A stretch of 64,000 nt of DNA from positions 62,001 to 126,000 of the forward strand of contig NZ_BCXB01000003.1 in NCBI RefSeq assembly GCF_001894885.1, written 5' to 3'. The notes below the pieces were generated by a model, which did no database searches, had not been told where the DNA came from, and saw nothing but the letters and a program-made list of their open reading frames with translations. Position numbers and translations under genes: made by a program. Source of the DNA: Rhodococcus marinonascens NBRC 14363. GTDB taxonomy: Bacteria; Actinomycetota; Actinomycetes; Mycobacteriales; Mycobacteriaceae. Below, in pieces: positions 34,669 to 43,892 of the stretch (its first letter is position 1; every line of letters starts with the position of its first letter).

Positions 34669-35211
34669 CGCGCACCCCGAAACGGTCTGCCTCCCGCGGG
34701 TGACACCGAACCGGAACGGGTGGGCGGTGGACTGGGCTGTGCTTGTTCCTGTCGAAACCCTTGCGCCTGCTCGAATCTATTTAACTCCGATCCGGTCCGT
34801 CGAGGGGAGAAATCGCGAAGATGAAAGGGCTCGAGCGCCCGCCCGGCGGGCGGGAGACGCCCACGGCCGGGGCGCCTGCCCCACTACCTGTCGGCCGCGA
34901 CGGCGGCCCTCGGCGCATTCGCGGTGGTGTACGGGAAGGGCTGTGCCTATCGCGTGCGCTGGCGGGCGGTCACGTCGGCGCTTGGACGGCACGGGGCGGC
35001 ACGGGGCGGCCCTCGACGCCGACGGTGAGAATCTGCGCCGACGGATCCCACGCACCACGCCCGACGATGCGGCTCCGGCTCGGGCGAGCGATGCACCTGC
35101 GCGGGTGGTCGCCGCTGATCGTCGTGCGACTGCTCGTCGCCTGCCCGATGCATGGCTGGCAGGTACGCGCACGGCAAGGTGACACCGCGCTTCCAAGCGC
35201 GGTGTCACCTA
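34669..35211. other. 543-nt gap between the membrane-protein gene and SHOCT copy 2
   Basis: No convincing gene on either strand; the open frames are arginine/proline/alanine-rich and look like chance ORFs of GC-rich DNA. It should hold the promoter for the leftward two-gene cell-wall operon. A small direct repeat, GGCACGGGGC twice, lies around 34990–35010. A perfect hairpin closes its right end. Confidence 0.5.
35177..35210 (-). terminator. Perfect 16-bp hairpin after SHOCT copy 2
   Basis: AGGTGACACCGCGCTT at 35177–35192 and its exact complement at 35195–35210 are separated by two bases and end one base from the SHOCT copy 2 stop. On the minus strand it is a strong factor-independent-type terminator without a T tract. 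It is outside the repeated segment, so it belongs only to copy 2. Confidence 0.8.
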
Positions 35212-35484
35212 TCAGTGTTCTTGCGCGGCGCGTAGGTGGTCTCTGCGGATGCGGTACTCGTCGACGTCGATCTCCCCGCGCGCGAAGCGTTCGTCGAGGA
35301 TGGTGTCCGCGCTACGGGTGTTGGTGTCGTTGGCCACGTAGGTCGGATTGGGGTTTGTGCGGATGTTGCGGAAGAGTGCCATCACCCCGAAGATGACCAA
35401 TGTCCAGAAGGCGACCATCGCCAGGACCATCAGCACCCAGCCGCCCCAGCTCATTCCGTAGCCAATTCCGTCGTTCCACATCAT
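35212..35484 (-). CDS. SHOCT-domain membrane protein, copy 2
   Basis: 90 residues, nearly identical to copy 1 (27815–28093): same Met/Trp-rich start, membrane helix and SHOCT motif. It differs in SADT for SEDT and in the last residues (DHLRAAQEH). Unlike copy 1 it is monocistronic, followed at once by a perfect hairpin. It is divergent from the response regulator gene, the arrangement expected for a metal-responsive set. Confidence 0.85.
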   Translation of the reverse strand: MMWNDGIGYGMSWGGWVLMVLAMVAFWTLVIFGVMALFRNIRTNPNPTYVANDTNTRSADTILDERFARGEIDVDEYRIRRDHLRAAQEH

Positions 35485-35651
35485 GGTCGTTCACCTCGCC
35501 TGATCGTTGTTCGGTCTTCATTGCTGTTGATCGTGGACCCCATCGTGGATTTTGGAACCAGTGGAATCGATGAGGGTTCTGTGTAATTTCGATGAAGATG
35601 TGGCCTGCCACGGTGACTGGCACACGACCGGAAGAGCGCAAGTGGCGACGC
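35220..35651. repeat. ~430-bp direct repeat, right copy (SHOCT gene plus divergent promoter)
   Basis: Counterpart of 27829–28260. It runs into the two-component system, so it is probably the copy that keeps the original regulator promoter. The intergenic part (35485–35651) contains ATCGTGGA at 35530–35537 and 35542–35549, a 12-bp-spaced direct repeat of the kind bound by OmpR-type regulators; binding is unproven. Confidence 0.95.
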
Positions 35652-35678
35652 AGTGTGACGATGGAGGGCATGGACAAA

Positions 35679-36422
35679 ATGCCAGCCCTCTCATCTGAGG
35701 GCACCGGATATCGGGCGTTGGTGGTCGACGATGAGCGCCCGTTGGCCGCGATCGTTGTCGGCTACCTCGAACGGGAGAACTTCGAGGTCGCGGTGTCCTA
35801 CAACGGGGTGGATGCGCTTGCGCGCGCCCGGGAGATCGACCCCGATGTCGTGATCCTCGATCTGGGGTTGCCCGGCATGGACGGAATCGAGGTGTGCCGG
35901 GGGCTCCGGACGTTTTCCGACGCCTACGTGGTGATGCTGACCGCTCGAAACGCGGAAATGGACACAATCATCGGCCTGTCCGTCGGCGCTGACGATTACG
36001 TCACCAAACCGTTCAGTCCGCGGGAGCTGGTTGCCCGTATCCGTGCGATGTTGCGCCGGCCCCGGAATGGGTCGGCAGATGAGCCGCGGTCGCCTGAGCC
36101 GCGTGCTGGTGAGATTGCGCTGAGGGTGTTCGGTGCGCTGAGAATTGACGTCACCGGACGGGAGGTTCATCTCGGTGAGAGTCCGGTGATGTTGACCCGC
36201 ACCGAGTTCGATGTTCTGGCGGCGTTGTCGTCTCGGCCGGGTATGGCCTTCAGTCGGCGTCAGTTGATCGAGGCGGTGTGGGGGGAGTCCTGGGTCGGTA
36301 ACGAGCACCTCGTCGACGTGCATGTCGGGCACTTGCGCCGAAAACTTGGCGACGACGCCGCCGCGTCCCGGTACGTCAACACCATCCGCGGGATCGGGTA
36401 CCGGATGGGTACCGGGCAATGA
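35679..36422 (+). CDS. OmpR/PhoB-family response regulator
   Basis: 247 residues from the ATG at 35679, which has GGAGGG 10 nt upstream; ATGs at 35661 and 35670 are in frame but poorly spaced. The receiver domain has the acidic pair VVDDE, the phospho-acceptor Asp in VVILDLGLPGMDG (about residue 61), and the Lys in YVTKPFSPREL. The C-terminal winged helix is LTRTEFDVLAALSSRPGMAF–VDVHVGHLRRKLGD–YVNTIRGIGYRM. The stop overlaps the kinase start (ATGA). Divergence from a SHOCT gene whose twin leads a multicopper oxidase operon points to copper or envelope stress sensing. Confidence 0.92.
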   Translation: MPALSSEGTGYRALVVDDERPLAAIVVGYLERENFEVAVSYNGVDALARAREIDPDVVILDLGLPGMDGIEVCRGLRTFSDAYVVMLTARNAEMDTIIGLSVGADDYVTKPFSPRELVARIRAMLRRPRNGSADEPRSPEPRAGEIALRVFGALRIDVTGREVHLGESPVMLTRTEFDVLAALSSRPGMAFSRRQLIEAVWGESWVGNEHLVDVHVGHLRRKLGDDAAASRYVNTIRGIGYRMGTGQ

Positions 36423-37570
36423 CGGGGCCACGCTCAGCGCGCTCTCTCATCCCGCGCAGGGTGAGTGGCGGCCCCGGCCTCGGACTGCGTCTGCTGCTGG
36501 CGCAGTCGATGGTGCTCGTCGCAGGTGGTGCGACCTCGTGGGTGGTCGCGGGGTTGGTCGGTCCACCGCTGTTCCGCGAGCATCTGAACCGCGCCGAGGT
36601 ACCGGCCTCGTCCGATGAGCAGTTCCATGCCGAGCTGGCATATCACTCCGCTACGGCGATTTCCTTGGCGGTGGCCATTGGGGCGGCCGTTCTGGCGGCG
36701 TTGGTCGTGACCTGGTATTTCAGTCGGCGCTTGCAGCGCTCGGTGACGGAAGTGTCGTCGGCCGCCACCGCGGTGGCCGACGGTTGCTATGGCATCCGGG
36801 TCTCGCCACCGCACCTGGGCGAGGATTTCAACGCACTCGCCGAAGCGTTCAACCGGATGGCCGTCCGGCTCGAGTCGGTGGAATCCACTCGCCGTCAACT
36901 GCTCGGTGATCTCGCCCACGAGATCCGCACACCGGTGTCGGTGCTCGAAGCGTACATGGAGGCACTCGAGGACGGTATCGAGACGTTGGACGCCGATACG
37001 ATCGCGATGCTCCGCACCCAGACTCACAGGCTCGCCCGATTCTCGGAAGACGTCGGTTCACTCTCCCGTGCAGAGGAGACCGGAGCGTCGATCGAGCCCG
37101 CATGGGTGGCCCCCGGGGTGCTGATATCCACCGCGCTCACCGCCGCCGCCGACCGCTACGCGGCCAAAGAGGTGGCGTTGGCCGCGCATGTTCCCGCGGA
37201 CCTCCCTCGGCTGTGGGCCGACCCGGAGCGGCTCGGGCAGGTGCTGGGCAATCTACTCGACAACGCATTGCGCCACACCCCGCTGGGTGGCCGGGTGGAT
37301 GTGACCGCGGAACAGCGACTCGGGGTGCTCGCGATCTCGGTGACCGACCTCGGCGACGGAATCTCTGCCGGACACCTCCCGTACCTGTTCGAGAGGTTCT
37401 ATCGGGTCGACGCGGCTCGCGACCGAGAGCACGGAGGAGCAGGGATCGGCCTTTCGATCGCCAAGGCGCTTGTCGAGGCGCAGGGCGGTCACATCACCGC
37501 GAGCAGCGACGGCCCGGGAACGGGAAGCACCTTCACCATCACCTTTCCCCTCCGCCGGCACCTGCGATGA
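36419..37570 (+). CDS. Sensor histidine kinase (HAMP–HisKA–HATPase)
   Basis: 383 residues. Two membrane helices (about 22–47 and 78–100) flank a short ~30-residue exposed loop containing His55, His70 and His76. HAMP follows, then the phosphorylated His167 in [20 protein letters not shown]-binding boxes are [35 protein letters not shown] and [19 protein letters not shown]. The tiny sensor loop argues for direct detection of an ion or membrane state rather than an organic ligand. It is cotranscribed with the regulator by overlap. Confidence 0.92.
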   Translation: MTGPRSARSLIPRRVSGGPGLGLRLLLAQSMVLVAGGATSWVVAGLVGPPLFREHLNRAEVPASSDEQFHAELAYHSATAISLAVAIGAAVLAALVVTWYFSRRLQRSVTEVSSAATAVADGCYGIRVSPPHLGEDFNALAEAFNRMAVRLESVESTRRQLLGDLAHEIRTPVSVLEAYMEALEDGIETLDADTIAMLRTQTHRLARFSEDVGSLSRAEETGASIEPAWVAPGVLISTALTAAADRYAAKEVALAAHVPADLPRLWADPERLGQVLGNLLDNALRHTPLGGRVDVTAEQRLGVLAISVTDLGDGISAGHLPYLFERFYRVDAARDREHGGAGIGLSIAKALVEAQGGHITASSDGPGTGSTFTITFPLRRHLR

Positions 37571-37649
37571 GGAAGTACCGCCGACTGCGATCGCACGACA
37601 TGGGCGCGGCCGCTTGATTTATCTCCCGCCCGGCGCAACTGTTACCAGG

Positions 37650-38576
37650 ATGAGCACGGACCTCCCGGCGCCGCTGAAACGGGTACTCGACGAGTACGCG
37701 CGGCATCTCGAGCTCGAACGCGGCCGTTCACAGCACACAGTGAAGGCCTACGTCGGGGATGCGAAGTCGCTCCTTCAACACTGGTTGTCGACATCTCCCG
37801 AAGCTCATCTCGGCGAGCTCGACATCAAGGTGCTGAGGGCGTGGCTGGCTGGTCAGTCCGCGGCAGGTGTTGCCCGGACGACACTCGCTCGGCGAACGTC
37901 GTCAGTGCGCAACTTCACTGCCTGGTTGCTGCGGACGCGTCGTATCTTTGTCGATCCCGGAGCTCGTTTGGGTGCGGCGAAGGCTCACCGCACACTGCCC
38001 GCGGTCCTACGGCAGTCGCAGGCGGCCGATGTGATGGACGCCGCCGAATCGGGTGCGCAGCAGCAAGATCCGATTGCTCTGCGCGACCGCCTCGTCGTGG
38101 AACTGTTGTATGCGACGGGGATTCGGGTGGGGGAACTGTGCGGCCTCGATCTCGGATCGGTGGACCGTGAACGACGCCTCCTGCGCGTGATAGGTAAGGG
38201 AGACAAGGAACGTTCGGTGCCCTACGGAAAGCCTGCGGCAGAAGCGGTCGATCTGTGGTTGCACGTCGGCCGACCGACGGTCGCGACGGCCGCCTCCGGG
38301 CAGGCCCTTCTGCTGGGCAAACGAGGAAAGCGGCTGGACCAGCGGCAAGCACGCACAGTCGTGCATGACGTTCTGTCAGCGGTTCCGGGTGCTCCCGACC
38401 TCAGCCCACACGGCCTCCGTCACACCGCAGCCACACACCTCCTCGAAGGTGGCGCCGATCTGCGCGTGGTCCAGGAACTGTTGGGGCATGCGAGCCTCGC
38501 GACCACCCAGTTGTACACCCATGTTTCCGTCGAGAGGCTGCGTGCGGTCCACGATCAGGCGCACCCCCGGGCCTGA
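37650..38576 (+). CDS. xerC: Tyrosine recombinase XerC
   Basis: Site-specific recombinase for chromosome dimer resolution at dif. It has 308 residues. The N-terminal core-binding domain is [26 protein letters not shown]. Catalytic residues: Arg in [13 protein letters not shown], Lys in [12 protein letters not shown], His-x-x-Arg in [16 protein letters not shown], and the Tyr nucleophile in TTQLYTHV. The ATG at 37650 gives the usual length; a longer in-frame ORF overlapping the kinase gene is rejected. It marks the return of the conserved backbone. Confidence 0.95.
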   Translation: MSTDLPAPLKRVLDEYARHLELERGRSQHTVKAYVGDAKSLLQHWLSTSPEAHLGELDIKVLRAWLAGQSAAGVARTTLARRTSSVRNFTAWLLRTRRIFVDPGARLGAAKAHRTLPAVLRQSQAADVMDAAESGAQQQDPIALRDRLVVELLYATGIRVGELCGLDLGSVDRERRLLRVIGKGDKERSVPYGKPAAEAVDLWLHVGRPTVATAASGQALLLGKRGKRLDQRQARTVVHDVLSAVPGAPDLSPHGLRHTAATHLLEGGADLRVVQELLGHASLATTQLYTHVSVERLRAVHDQAHPRA

Positions 38577-38609
38577 CCCGTTCAATTGCGTCGCGTGACG
38601 AACCTTCAG

Positions 38610-39176
38610 TCAACCTCCGGGGGTACGGACGGGTTCGAGCCGCACCGGTGCGACACGGACGAGGCCGAGGGGGTTCAGGTACTTGCGGTCCCGGCGCAGG
38701 CCCCAGTGCAGGCACGCCGCGACGGGCGCGACGCAGCCCGGGTGGCCGGGTTCGAGGATGCCGAGCACGGTGCCGCGGCCGACCCGCATCCCGGCGGTGA
38801 CGCGGGCGGTGACAGGCTCGTATGTGGTGCGCAGGCCGCCCGGATGGTCGATCGAAACCACCGGTTTACCCGCGACTGTGCCCGCGAACGCAACCACACC
38901 TGTGCCGGCAGAGAGCACGGCCCGATCGGGTGCGCCCTCCAGGTCCACCCCGCGATGCCCGGGCAACCAGTCGTGTTCGGGGTTGTCGTACGCCCGAACC
39001 ACCCGTGGCCGCGGATGCAGCGGCCAGTCGAAAGCGCTGGTCGATGCGGCATCGGCGGGTGGTGCGAGAAGGGCGGCGCCGGTGAGGAGAGTGGCAGCAG
39101 TGGCTGCCGCCGTGAGCGCTCGCGCGATAGCTCCGCAGATCGTCATGCGTCGACGATGTCGCATCTCCGGGTGCAA
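38610..39176 (-). CDS. Exported M23-family metallopeptidase
   Basis: Probable secreted LytM-type peptidoglycan hydrolase, up to 188 residues. The N-terminus is basic, then a signal-like hydrophobic stretch ends at PPADAAS. Zinc-site motifs are HRGVDLEG (HxxxD) and CLHWGLR (HxH-like with His and Gly). GHPGCVAP–AACLHWG provides two Cys likely to be disulfide-bonded. Starts at 39176, 39161 and 39146 are all in frame. It is convergent with xerC and divergent from rpsB, as in mycobacteria. Confidence 0.88.
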   Translation of the reverse strand: MHPEMRHRRRMTICGAIARALTAAATAATLLTGAALLAPPADAASTSAFDWPLHPRPRVVRAYDNPEHDWLPGHRGVDLEGAPDRAVLSAGTGVVAFAGTVAGKPVVSIDHPGGLRTTYEPVTARVTAGMRVGRGTVLGILEPGHPGCVAPVAACLHWGLRRDRKYLNPLGLVRVAPVRLEPVRTPGG

Positions 39177-39250
39177 AACGGGCGGCGGAAGAAACTGTGG
39201 ATGGACGTTGAGCCGTCCACAGATTGTGCGGAACCCTTGTGCCGGCGGTC

Positions 39251-39302
39251 AGGACATGAAATGGGGGAGTGCGGTTAGGACATGAAATGGGGGAGTGCGG
39301 TT
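39251..39302. repeat. Two exact 26-bp tandem units upstream of rpsB
   Basis: Units at 39251–39276 and 39277–39302 are identical and begin AGGACATGAAATGGGGGAGT; a third partial match (AGGG) follows. They lie in the 319-nt M23–rpsB gap, which has no other gene. TACACT at 39325–39330 is a possible –10 for rpsB just downstream, but no good –35 was found. Confidence 0.9.
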
Positions 39303-39495
39303 AGGGCCAGCGACATCGAGGCCGTACACTGATCAGGCGGTCTGTGCTCCCACAGTCCGACTTCGCGCATCCGTGCAAGTTATCGACCATCGGCTGGTCT
39401 CGTATCTTGATGCGAGTTCCGGTGGTTCGAGGGTGCCAGGGCGGAGCGTTACCGACGCTCCGCATCAACCGGTAATGAAAGAGAGATACACAGCT

Positions 39496-40392
39496 ATGGC
39501 TGTCGTAACAATGAAGCAGCTGCTGGACAGCGGCACACACTTCGGTCACCAGACTCGCCGGTGGAACCCGAAGATGAAGCGATTCATCTTCACCGACCGC
39601 AACGGCATCTACATCATCGACTTGCAGCAGACACTGACGTACATCGACAAGGCGTACGAATTCGTCAAGGAGACCGTTGCCCACGGCGGCACCGTCCTTT
39701 TCGTCGGCACGAAGAAGCAGGCCCAGGAGTCCGTTGCGGCCGAGGCCGCTCGCGTCGGGATGCCCTATGTCAACCAGCGTTGGCTCGGCGGCATGCTCAC
39801 CAACTTCACCACCGTCCACAAGCGTCTACTCCGCCTCAAGGAACTCGAGACGATGGAGCAGACCGGTGGATTCGAGGGTCGCACCAAGAAGGAAATTCTC
39901 ATGCTCACGCGTGAGATGACCAAGCTGGATCGCACCCTCGGTGGTATCCGCGACATGGCCAAGGTTCCTTCCGCCGTGTGGATTGTCGATACCAACAAGG
40001 AGCACCTCGCAGTTGCCGAGGCTCGCAAGCTGAACATCCCGGTCATCGCGATCCTGGACACCAACTGCGATCCCGACCTGGTCGACTACCCGATCCCGGG
40101 TAACGACGACGCCATCCGTAGCGCCGCTCTGCTCACCAAGGTCGTCGCTTCCGCCGTCGCCGAAGGCGTGCAGGCGCGTGCCGGACTGAGCGTCGACAAG
40201 GACGCGAAGCCCGAGGCCGGCGCCGGTGAGCCCCTCGCCGAGTGGGAGCAGGAACTGCTGTCGCAGGCAGCTCCCGCCGCAGAGGTAGCGGCCACGGAGA
40301 GCACCGAGGTTGCTGAAGCCCCCGCAGCAGAGGCGACGGCCACTCCGGCTGCCGAAGCCCCCGCAGCAGAGGCCCCCGCGACCGAGGCCTGA
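39496..40392 (+). CDS. rpsB: 30S ribosomal protein S2
   Basis: 298-residue S2 protein. Motifs are [60 protein letters not shown] and [20 protein letters not shown]. The C-terminal 60 residues are an Ala/Glu/Pro-rich acidic tail ([20 protein letters not shown]) typical of actinobacteria. The ATG at 39496 is chosen for the canonical start with a GAGAG box upstream; the longer frame to 39295 is not used. A terminator separates it from tsf. Confidence 0.97.
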   Translation: MAVVTMKQLLDSGTHFGHQTRRWNPKMKRFIFTDRNGIYIIDLQQTLTYIDKAYEFVKETVAHGGTVLFVGTKKQAQESVAAEAARVGMPYVNQRWLGGMLTNFTTVHKRLLRLKELETMEQTGGFEGRTKKEILMLTREMTKLDRTLGGIRDMAKVPSAVWIVDTNKEHLAVAEARKLNIPVIAILDTNCDPDLVDYPIPGNDDAIRSAALLTKVVASAVAEGVQARAGLSVDKDAKPEAGAGEPLAEWEQELLSQAAPAAEVAATESTEVAEAPAAEATATPAAEAPAAEAPATEA

Positions 40393-40402
40393 TCTATCGC
40401 AC

Positions 40403-40437
40403 ACGGCCCTGACCAGAGATCCTGTGGTCGGGGCCGT
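40403..40437 (+). terminator. Hairpin terminator after rpsB
   Basis: ACGGCCCTGACCA at 40403–40415 pairs with TGGTCGGGGCCGT at 40425–40437 with one mismatch and a 9-nt loop, followed by TTTG. It may reduce read-through into tsf, which keeps its own Shine–Dalgarno. Confidence 0.8.
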
Positions 40438-40505
40438 TTGCTGGTCTGCCCCCGCGTACTACCCTGACTTACGTCCGAACAGACATATGAGGAGGCTCGC
40501 TCACC

Positions 40506-41333
40506 ATGGCGAACTACACTGCCGCTGACGTCAAGCGGCTCCGCGAACTCACCGGCTCCGGAATGATGGCCTGCAAGAACGCTCTCGCCGAGGCTGACGG
40601 CGACTTCGACAAGGCCGTCGAGCAGCTGCGAATCAAGGGTGCCAAGGACGTCGGCAAGCGTGCCGAGCGCACCACGGCCGAGGGTCTGGTCGTCTCCAAG
40701 GACGGCGTTCTGCTCGAGATCAACTGCGAGACGGACTTCGTTGCGAAGAACGACGACTTCCTTAGGCTCGCCGAGTCGATCGCCGCGGTCGCCGCAGTCG
40801 CGAAGCCCACCGACATCGAGGCACTCAAGGCTCTCGAGCTCGACGGCAAGAGCGTTGACACGGTCGTTCAGGAGCAGTCCGCGAAGATCGGTGAGAAGCT
40901 CGAACTGAGCAAGATCGCCTCCTTCGACGGACCGGTTGCGGTCTACCTGCACAAGCGCAGCGCGGACCTCCCGCCAGCCGTCGGCGTCCTGATCGAGTAC
41001 ACCGGTGAGGGCCAGGGCGCTGCCGAGGCTGCCCGCGGTGCTGCAATGCAGGTCGCGGCCCTCAAGGCGAAGTACGTCACGCGCGACGAGGTCCCCGAGG
41101 ACATCGTCGCGGGCGAGCGTCATATCGCCGAGGAAACCGCCCGGGCCGAGGGCAAGCCGGAGCAGGCTCTGCCGAAGATCATCGAAGGCCGCGTCAACGG
41201 CTACTTCAAGGATGTCGTGCTTACCGAGCAGTCTTCGGTGCAGGATTCGAAGAAGTCCGTAAAGGCAATTCTCGACGAGGCCGGCGTCACCATCAAGCGT
41301 TTCGTTCGCTTCGAGGTCGGCGCCTCGAGCTAG
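40506..41333 (+). CDS. tsf: Elongation factor Ts
   Basis: Guanine-nucleotide exchange factor for EF-Tu, 275 residues. The signature [21 protein letters not shown] begins the UBA-like N-terminal domain, followed by [12 protein letters not shown] and [14 protein letters not shown], and the protein ends [18 protein letters not shown] lies upstream of the ATG at 40506. It has the conserved position after rpsB. Confidence 0.97.
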   Translation: MANYTAADVKRLRELTGSGMMACKNALAEADGDFDKAVEQLRIKGAKDVGKRAERTTAEGLVVSKDGVLLEINCETDFVAKNDDFLRLAESIAAVAAVAKPTDIEALKALELDGKSVDTVVQEQSAKIGEKLELSKIASFDGPVAVYLHKRSADLPPAVGVLIEYTGEGQGAAEAARGAAMQVAALKAKYVTRDEVPEDIVAGERHIAEETARAEGKPEQALPKIIEGRVNGYFKDVVLTEQSSVQDSKKSVKAILDEAGVTIKRFVRFEVGASS

Positions 41334-41344
41334 TCGCGTGAGTC

Positions 41345-41386
41345 GTAGGCCCCGTCGGACAAATGTGCTCGCCCGGCGGGGCCTAC
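41345..41386 (+). terminator. Hairpin terminator after tsf
   Basis: GTAGGCCCCG at 41345–41354 pairs perfectly with CGGGGCCTAC at 41377–41386, and the inner bases extend the stem (CCG/CGG). It ends the tsf transcript. Confidence 0.85.
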
Positions 41387-41459
41387 GTATGCCGCCACGG
41401 TCCTGATAAGGCAGGATGAAGACGGCGAGGGTCGAATGGGTATAGAGCGGTGCGTGGGT

Positions 41460-41492
41460 GCACTCGTCTGCCGTAGAGGAGTCGACGAGTGC
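41460..41492 (+). promoter_or_regulatory. Leader hairpin upstream of pyrH
   Basis: GCACTCGTC at 41460–41468 is exactly complementary to GACGAGTGC at 41484–41492. It lies 35 nt before the pyrH start; TATAGA at 41441–41446 could be the –10 of the same transcript. Whether the hairpin regulates pyrH is not known. Confidence 0.35.
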
Positions 41493-41526
41493 TGTGGAGA
41501 CCAGTGATGTGGAACTGAGGAGAGCG

Positions 41527-42255
41527 ATGTCCGAACCAGTCAGCGAACGTGGGGGATTCCATCGAGTCCTTCTCAAGCTCGGCGGAGAAATGTTCGGTGG
41601 TGGGAAGGTTGGCCTCGACCCCGACGTGGTGACCAAGGTAGCGCAGCAGATCGCCGGAGTCGTACGGTCCGGAGTCCAGGTGGCAGTCGTCATCGGCGGC
41701 GGAAACTTCTTCCGTGGAGCGGAACTGCAGCAGCGAGGATTGGACCGGGCGCGTTCCGACTACATGGGCATGCTCGGGACCGTGATGAATTGCCTTGCGC
41801 TGCAGGATTTCCTGGAGAAGGAGGGTATCGACAGTCGTGTCCAGACGGCGATCACGATGGGCCAGGTCGCCGAGCCGTACATTCCACTGCGCGCCCAGCG
41901 GCATCTGGAGAAGGGTCGCGTTGTGATCTTCGGCGCAGGCATGGGCATGCCCTACTTTTCGACGGACACGACGGCGGCGCAGCGTGCACTCGAGATCGGC
42001 GCCGAGGTTGTCCTGATGGCCAAGGCCGTCGACGGCGTGTTCACTGCGGACCCGAACCTCGACCCGGACGCCTCGATGTACACGCAGATCACTCACCGGG
42101 AAGTGATCGAGCAGGGACTCAAAGTGGCCGACGCGACCGCTTTCAGCCTTTGTATGGACAACGAGATGCCGATCATGGTGTTCAATCTGCTGACCGAGGG
42201 GAATATCGCTCGAGCAGTGTCCGGTGAGAAGATCGGAACGCTCGTCAAGTCATGA
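41527..42255 (+). CDS. pyrH: UMP kinase
   Basis: Hexameric amino-acid-kinase-fold enzyme converting UMP to UDP, 242 residues. Motifs are [57 protein letters not shown] and [20 protein letters not shown] just upstream fixes the ATG at 41527 ([10 protein letters not shown]); the longer frame to 41458 runs through the leader hairpin and is rejected. Confidence 0.96.
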   Translation: MSEPVSERGGFHRVLLKLGGEMFGGGKVGLDPDVVTKVAQQIAGVVRSGVQVAVVIGGGNFFRGAELQQRGLDRARSDYMGMLGTVMNCLALQDFLEKEGIDSRVQTAITMGQVAEPYIPLRAQRHLEKGRVVIFGAGMGMPYFSTDTTAAQRALEIGAEVVLMAKAVDGVFTADPNLDPDASMYTQITHREVIEQGLKVADATAFSLCMDNEMPIMVFNLLTEGNIARAVSGEKIGTLVKS

Positions 42256-42284
42256 CGCGCGACACGCTCGACGCAGCGTCTTCT

Positions 42285-42327
42285 CGAAACAGGGCTCTCG
42301 CGAAACAGGGCTTTCTCGAAACAGAGG
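42285..42327. repeat. 16-bp tandem repeat between pyrH and frr
   Basis: CGAAACAGGG begins at 42285 and 42301, and CGAAACAGAGG at 42317, giving nearly three 16-bp periods in the 111-nt gap. No role is evident. Confidence 0.85.
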
Positions 42328-42366
42328 CAGTGACGAATCGATGCAGAACGACATGGAGGAACAGCT

Positions 42367-42924
42367 GTGATTGACGAAGCTCTCTTCGAAGCCGAGGAAA
42401 AGATGGAGAAGGCTGTCAGTGTGGCCAAGGACGATCTGGGATCCATCCGGACGGGCCGCGCGAATCCGAGCATGTTCAACCGCATCGGGATCGACTACTA
42501 CGGGTCCTTCACCCCGATCACTCAGTTGGCCAGCATCAACGTGCCGGAAGCGCGGCTCGTGGTGGTCAAGCCCTACGAGGCTGCACAACTCGGCCCGATC
42601 GAGACCGCTATCCGCAATTCCGACCTCGGCGTCAACCCCACCAACGACGGAAACCTGATCCGCATCTCCGTTCCGCAGCTCACCGAGGAGCGTCGGCGCG
42701 AGTTGGTCAAACAGGCCAAGTCCAAGGCCGAGGACGCAAAGGTGTCGGTGCGCAGCGTACGCCGGAAGGCCATGGACGAACTGTCGCGGATCCAGAAGGA
42801 CGGCGAGGCAGGCGAGGACGAGGTCGGGCGAGCAGAGAAGGAACTCGACAAGACGACGGCCCGTTACGTCGGGCAGATCGAAGAACTGGTGAAGCACAAG
42901 GAAGCCGAATTGCTGGAAGTTTAG
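42367..42924 (+). CDS. frr: Ribosome recycling factor
   Basis: 185-residue tRNA-mimic that, with EF-G, splits post-termination ribosomes. It begins [20 protein letters not shown] and contains [30 protein letters not shown] and [20 protein letters not shown]. The start is GTG with GGAGGAACAG immediately upstream. Confidence 0.97.
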   Translation: MIDEALFEAEEKMEKAVSVAKDDLGSIRTGRANPSMFNRIGIDYYGSFTPITQLASINVPEARLVVVKPYEAAQLGPIETAIRNSDLGVNPTNDGNLIRISVPQLTEERRRELVKQAKSKAEDAKVSVRSVRRKAMDELSRIQKDGEAGEDEVGRAEKELDKTTARYVGQIEELVKHKEAELLEV

Positions 42925-42952
42925 CTATGAGACGAGGAGTGGATCGGGGACA

Positions 42953-43879
42953 GTGACCGTGCCAACAGAACACGGGACCCCACGCGGACCCACATCAGAA
43001 GGTGACTCCTCAGGACCTCGCTCCGAGGGCAAGCCTTCGCGAGAGGCGGCCACTACCACGAAGTCGAAGGCAGGCCGAAACCTGCCCGCGGCAATCGCGG
43101 TCGGTGTCGGACTTGGCGCCGCCCTCATCGCGGTTCTGATCTACCTGCCCCTGGTGTGGATCGGCGTTGTATCAGTTGGGATGGCGGTGGCCACCTGGGA
43201 GGTCACCAAGCGACTCCGGGAGTCGGACATCAGCGCGCCCCGGATTCCGTTGCTCCTCGGCGGTCAGGCGATTCTGTGGCTCGCGTGGCCCTTCGGCCCG
43301 GTGGGGGTGCTCAGTGCGTTCGCGGGCACGGTGCTGGTCTGCATGGTGTGGCGCCTGTTCGACCACGGTCTGAAGGCGACGCCGCGGAACTTCCTCCGAG
43401 ACACCGCGATCACAGTGTTCGTGGCCTCGTGGATTCCGCTGTTGGCGTCGTTTGCTGTCCTGATGGTGTTGCAGGAAGACGGTGCCGGTCGCGTCTTCTG
43501 CCTGATGATCGGCGTCGTCTGCTCCGACGTCGGCGGCTATGCGGCGGGCGTTTTCTTCGGCAAACATCCGATGGTCCCCGCGATCAGCCCCAAAAAGTCG
43601 TGGGAGGGGTTCCTCGGGTCGCTGCTGTTCTGTGTGATCGGCAGCGTCCTTTCGGTCACTCTGATCCTCGACGCGAACTTGATGATCGGTGTGCTCCTCG
43701 GCGTCGTCCTGGTGGTCGTGGCAACGCTCGGAGATTTGATCGAATCCCAGGTCAAGAGGGAACTGGGCATCAAGGACATGGGCACGCTCCTGCCCGGGCA
43801 CGGCGGCATCATGGACCGTCTCGACTCCCTTCTGCCGTCGGCGTTCGTGACGTGGCTCGTGTTGACGGCCCTCGTCTGA
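42953..43879 (+). CDS. cdsA: Phosphatidate cytidylyltransferase
   Basis: CDP-diacylglycerol synthase, feeding cardiolipin, phosphatidylinositol and PE synthesis. It has 308 residues. A ~40-residue polar N-terminus (EGDSSGPRSEGKPSREAA) precedes eight hydrophobic segments. The family signature is KRELGIKDMGTLLPGHGGIM–DRLDS near the C-terminus, with SDVGGYAAGVFFGKHP and ISPKKSWEGFLGS before it. The start is GTG 28 nt after frr, so it is likely cotranscribed. Confidence 0.94.
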   Translation: MTVPTEHGTPRGPTSEGDSSGPRSEGKPSREAATTTKSKAGRNLPAAIAVGVGLGAALIAVLIYLPLVWIGVVSVGMAVATWEVTKRLRESDISAPRIPLLLGGQAILWLAWPFGPVGVLSAFAGTVLVCMVWRLFDHGLKATPRNFLRDTAITVFVASWIPLLASFAVLMVLQEDGAGRVFCLMIGVVCSDVGGYAAGVFFGKHPMVPAISPKKSWEGFLGSLLFCVIGSVLSVTLILDANLMIGVLLGVVLVVVATLGDLIESQVKRELGIKDMGTLLPGHGGIMDRLDSLLPSAFVTWLVLTALV

Positions 43880-43892
43880 CCGCCTGGTCGCG

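Noticed and set aside
34106-35182. Long plus-strand frame over the membrane-protein gene and the gap after it
   Set aside because: Most of it is antisense to the coupled gene at 33442–34668, and the rest is low-complexity Arg/Ala/Pro sequence.
40086-41693. 535-codon minus-strand frame spanning rpsB, the terminator and tsf
   Set aside because: It crosses two certain ribosomal/translation genes and two hairpins and has no family motif.
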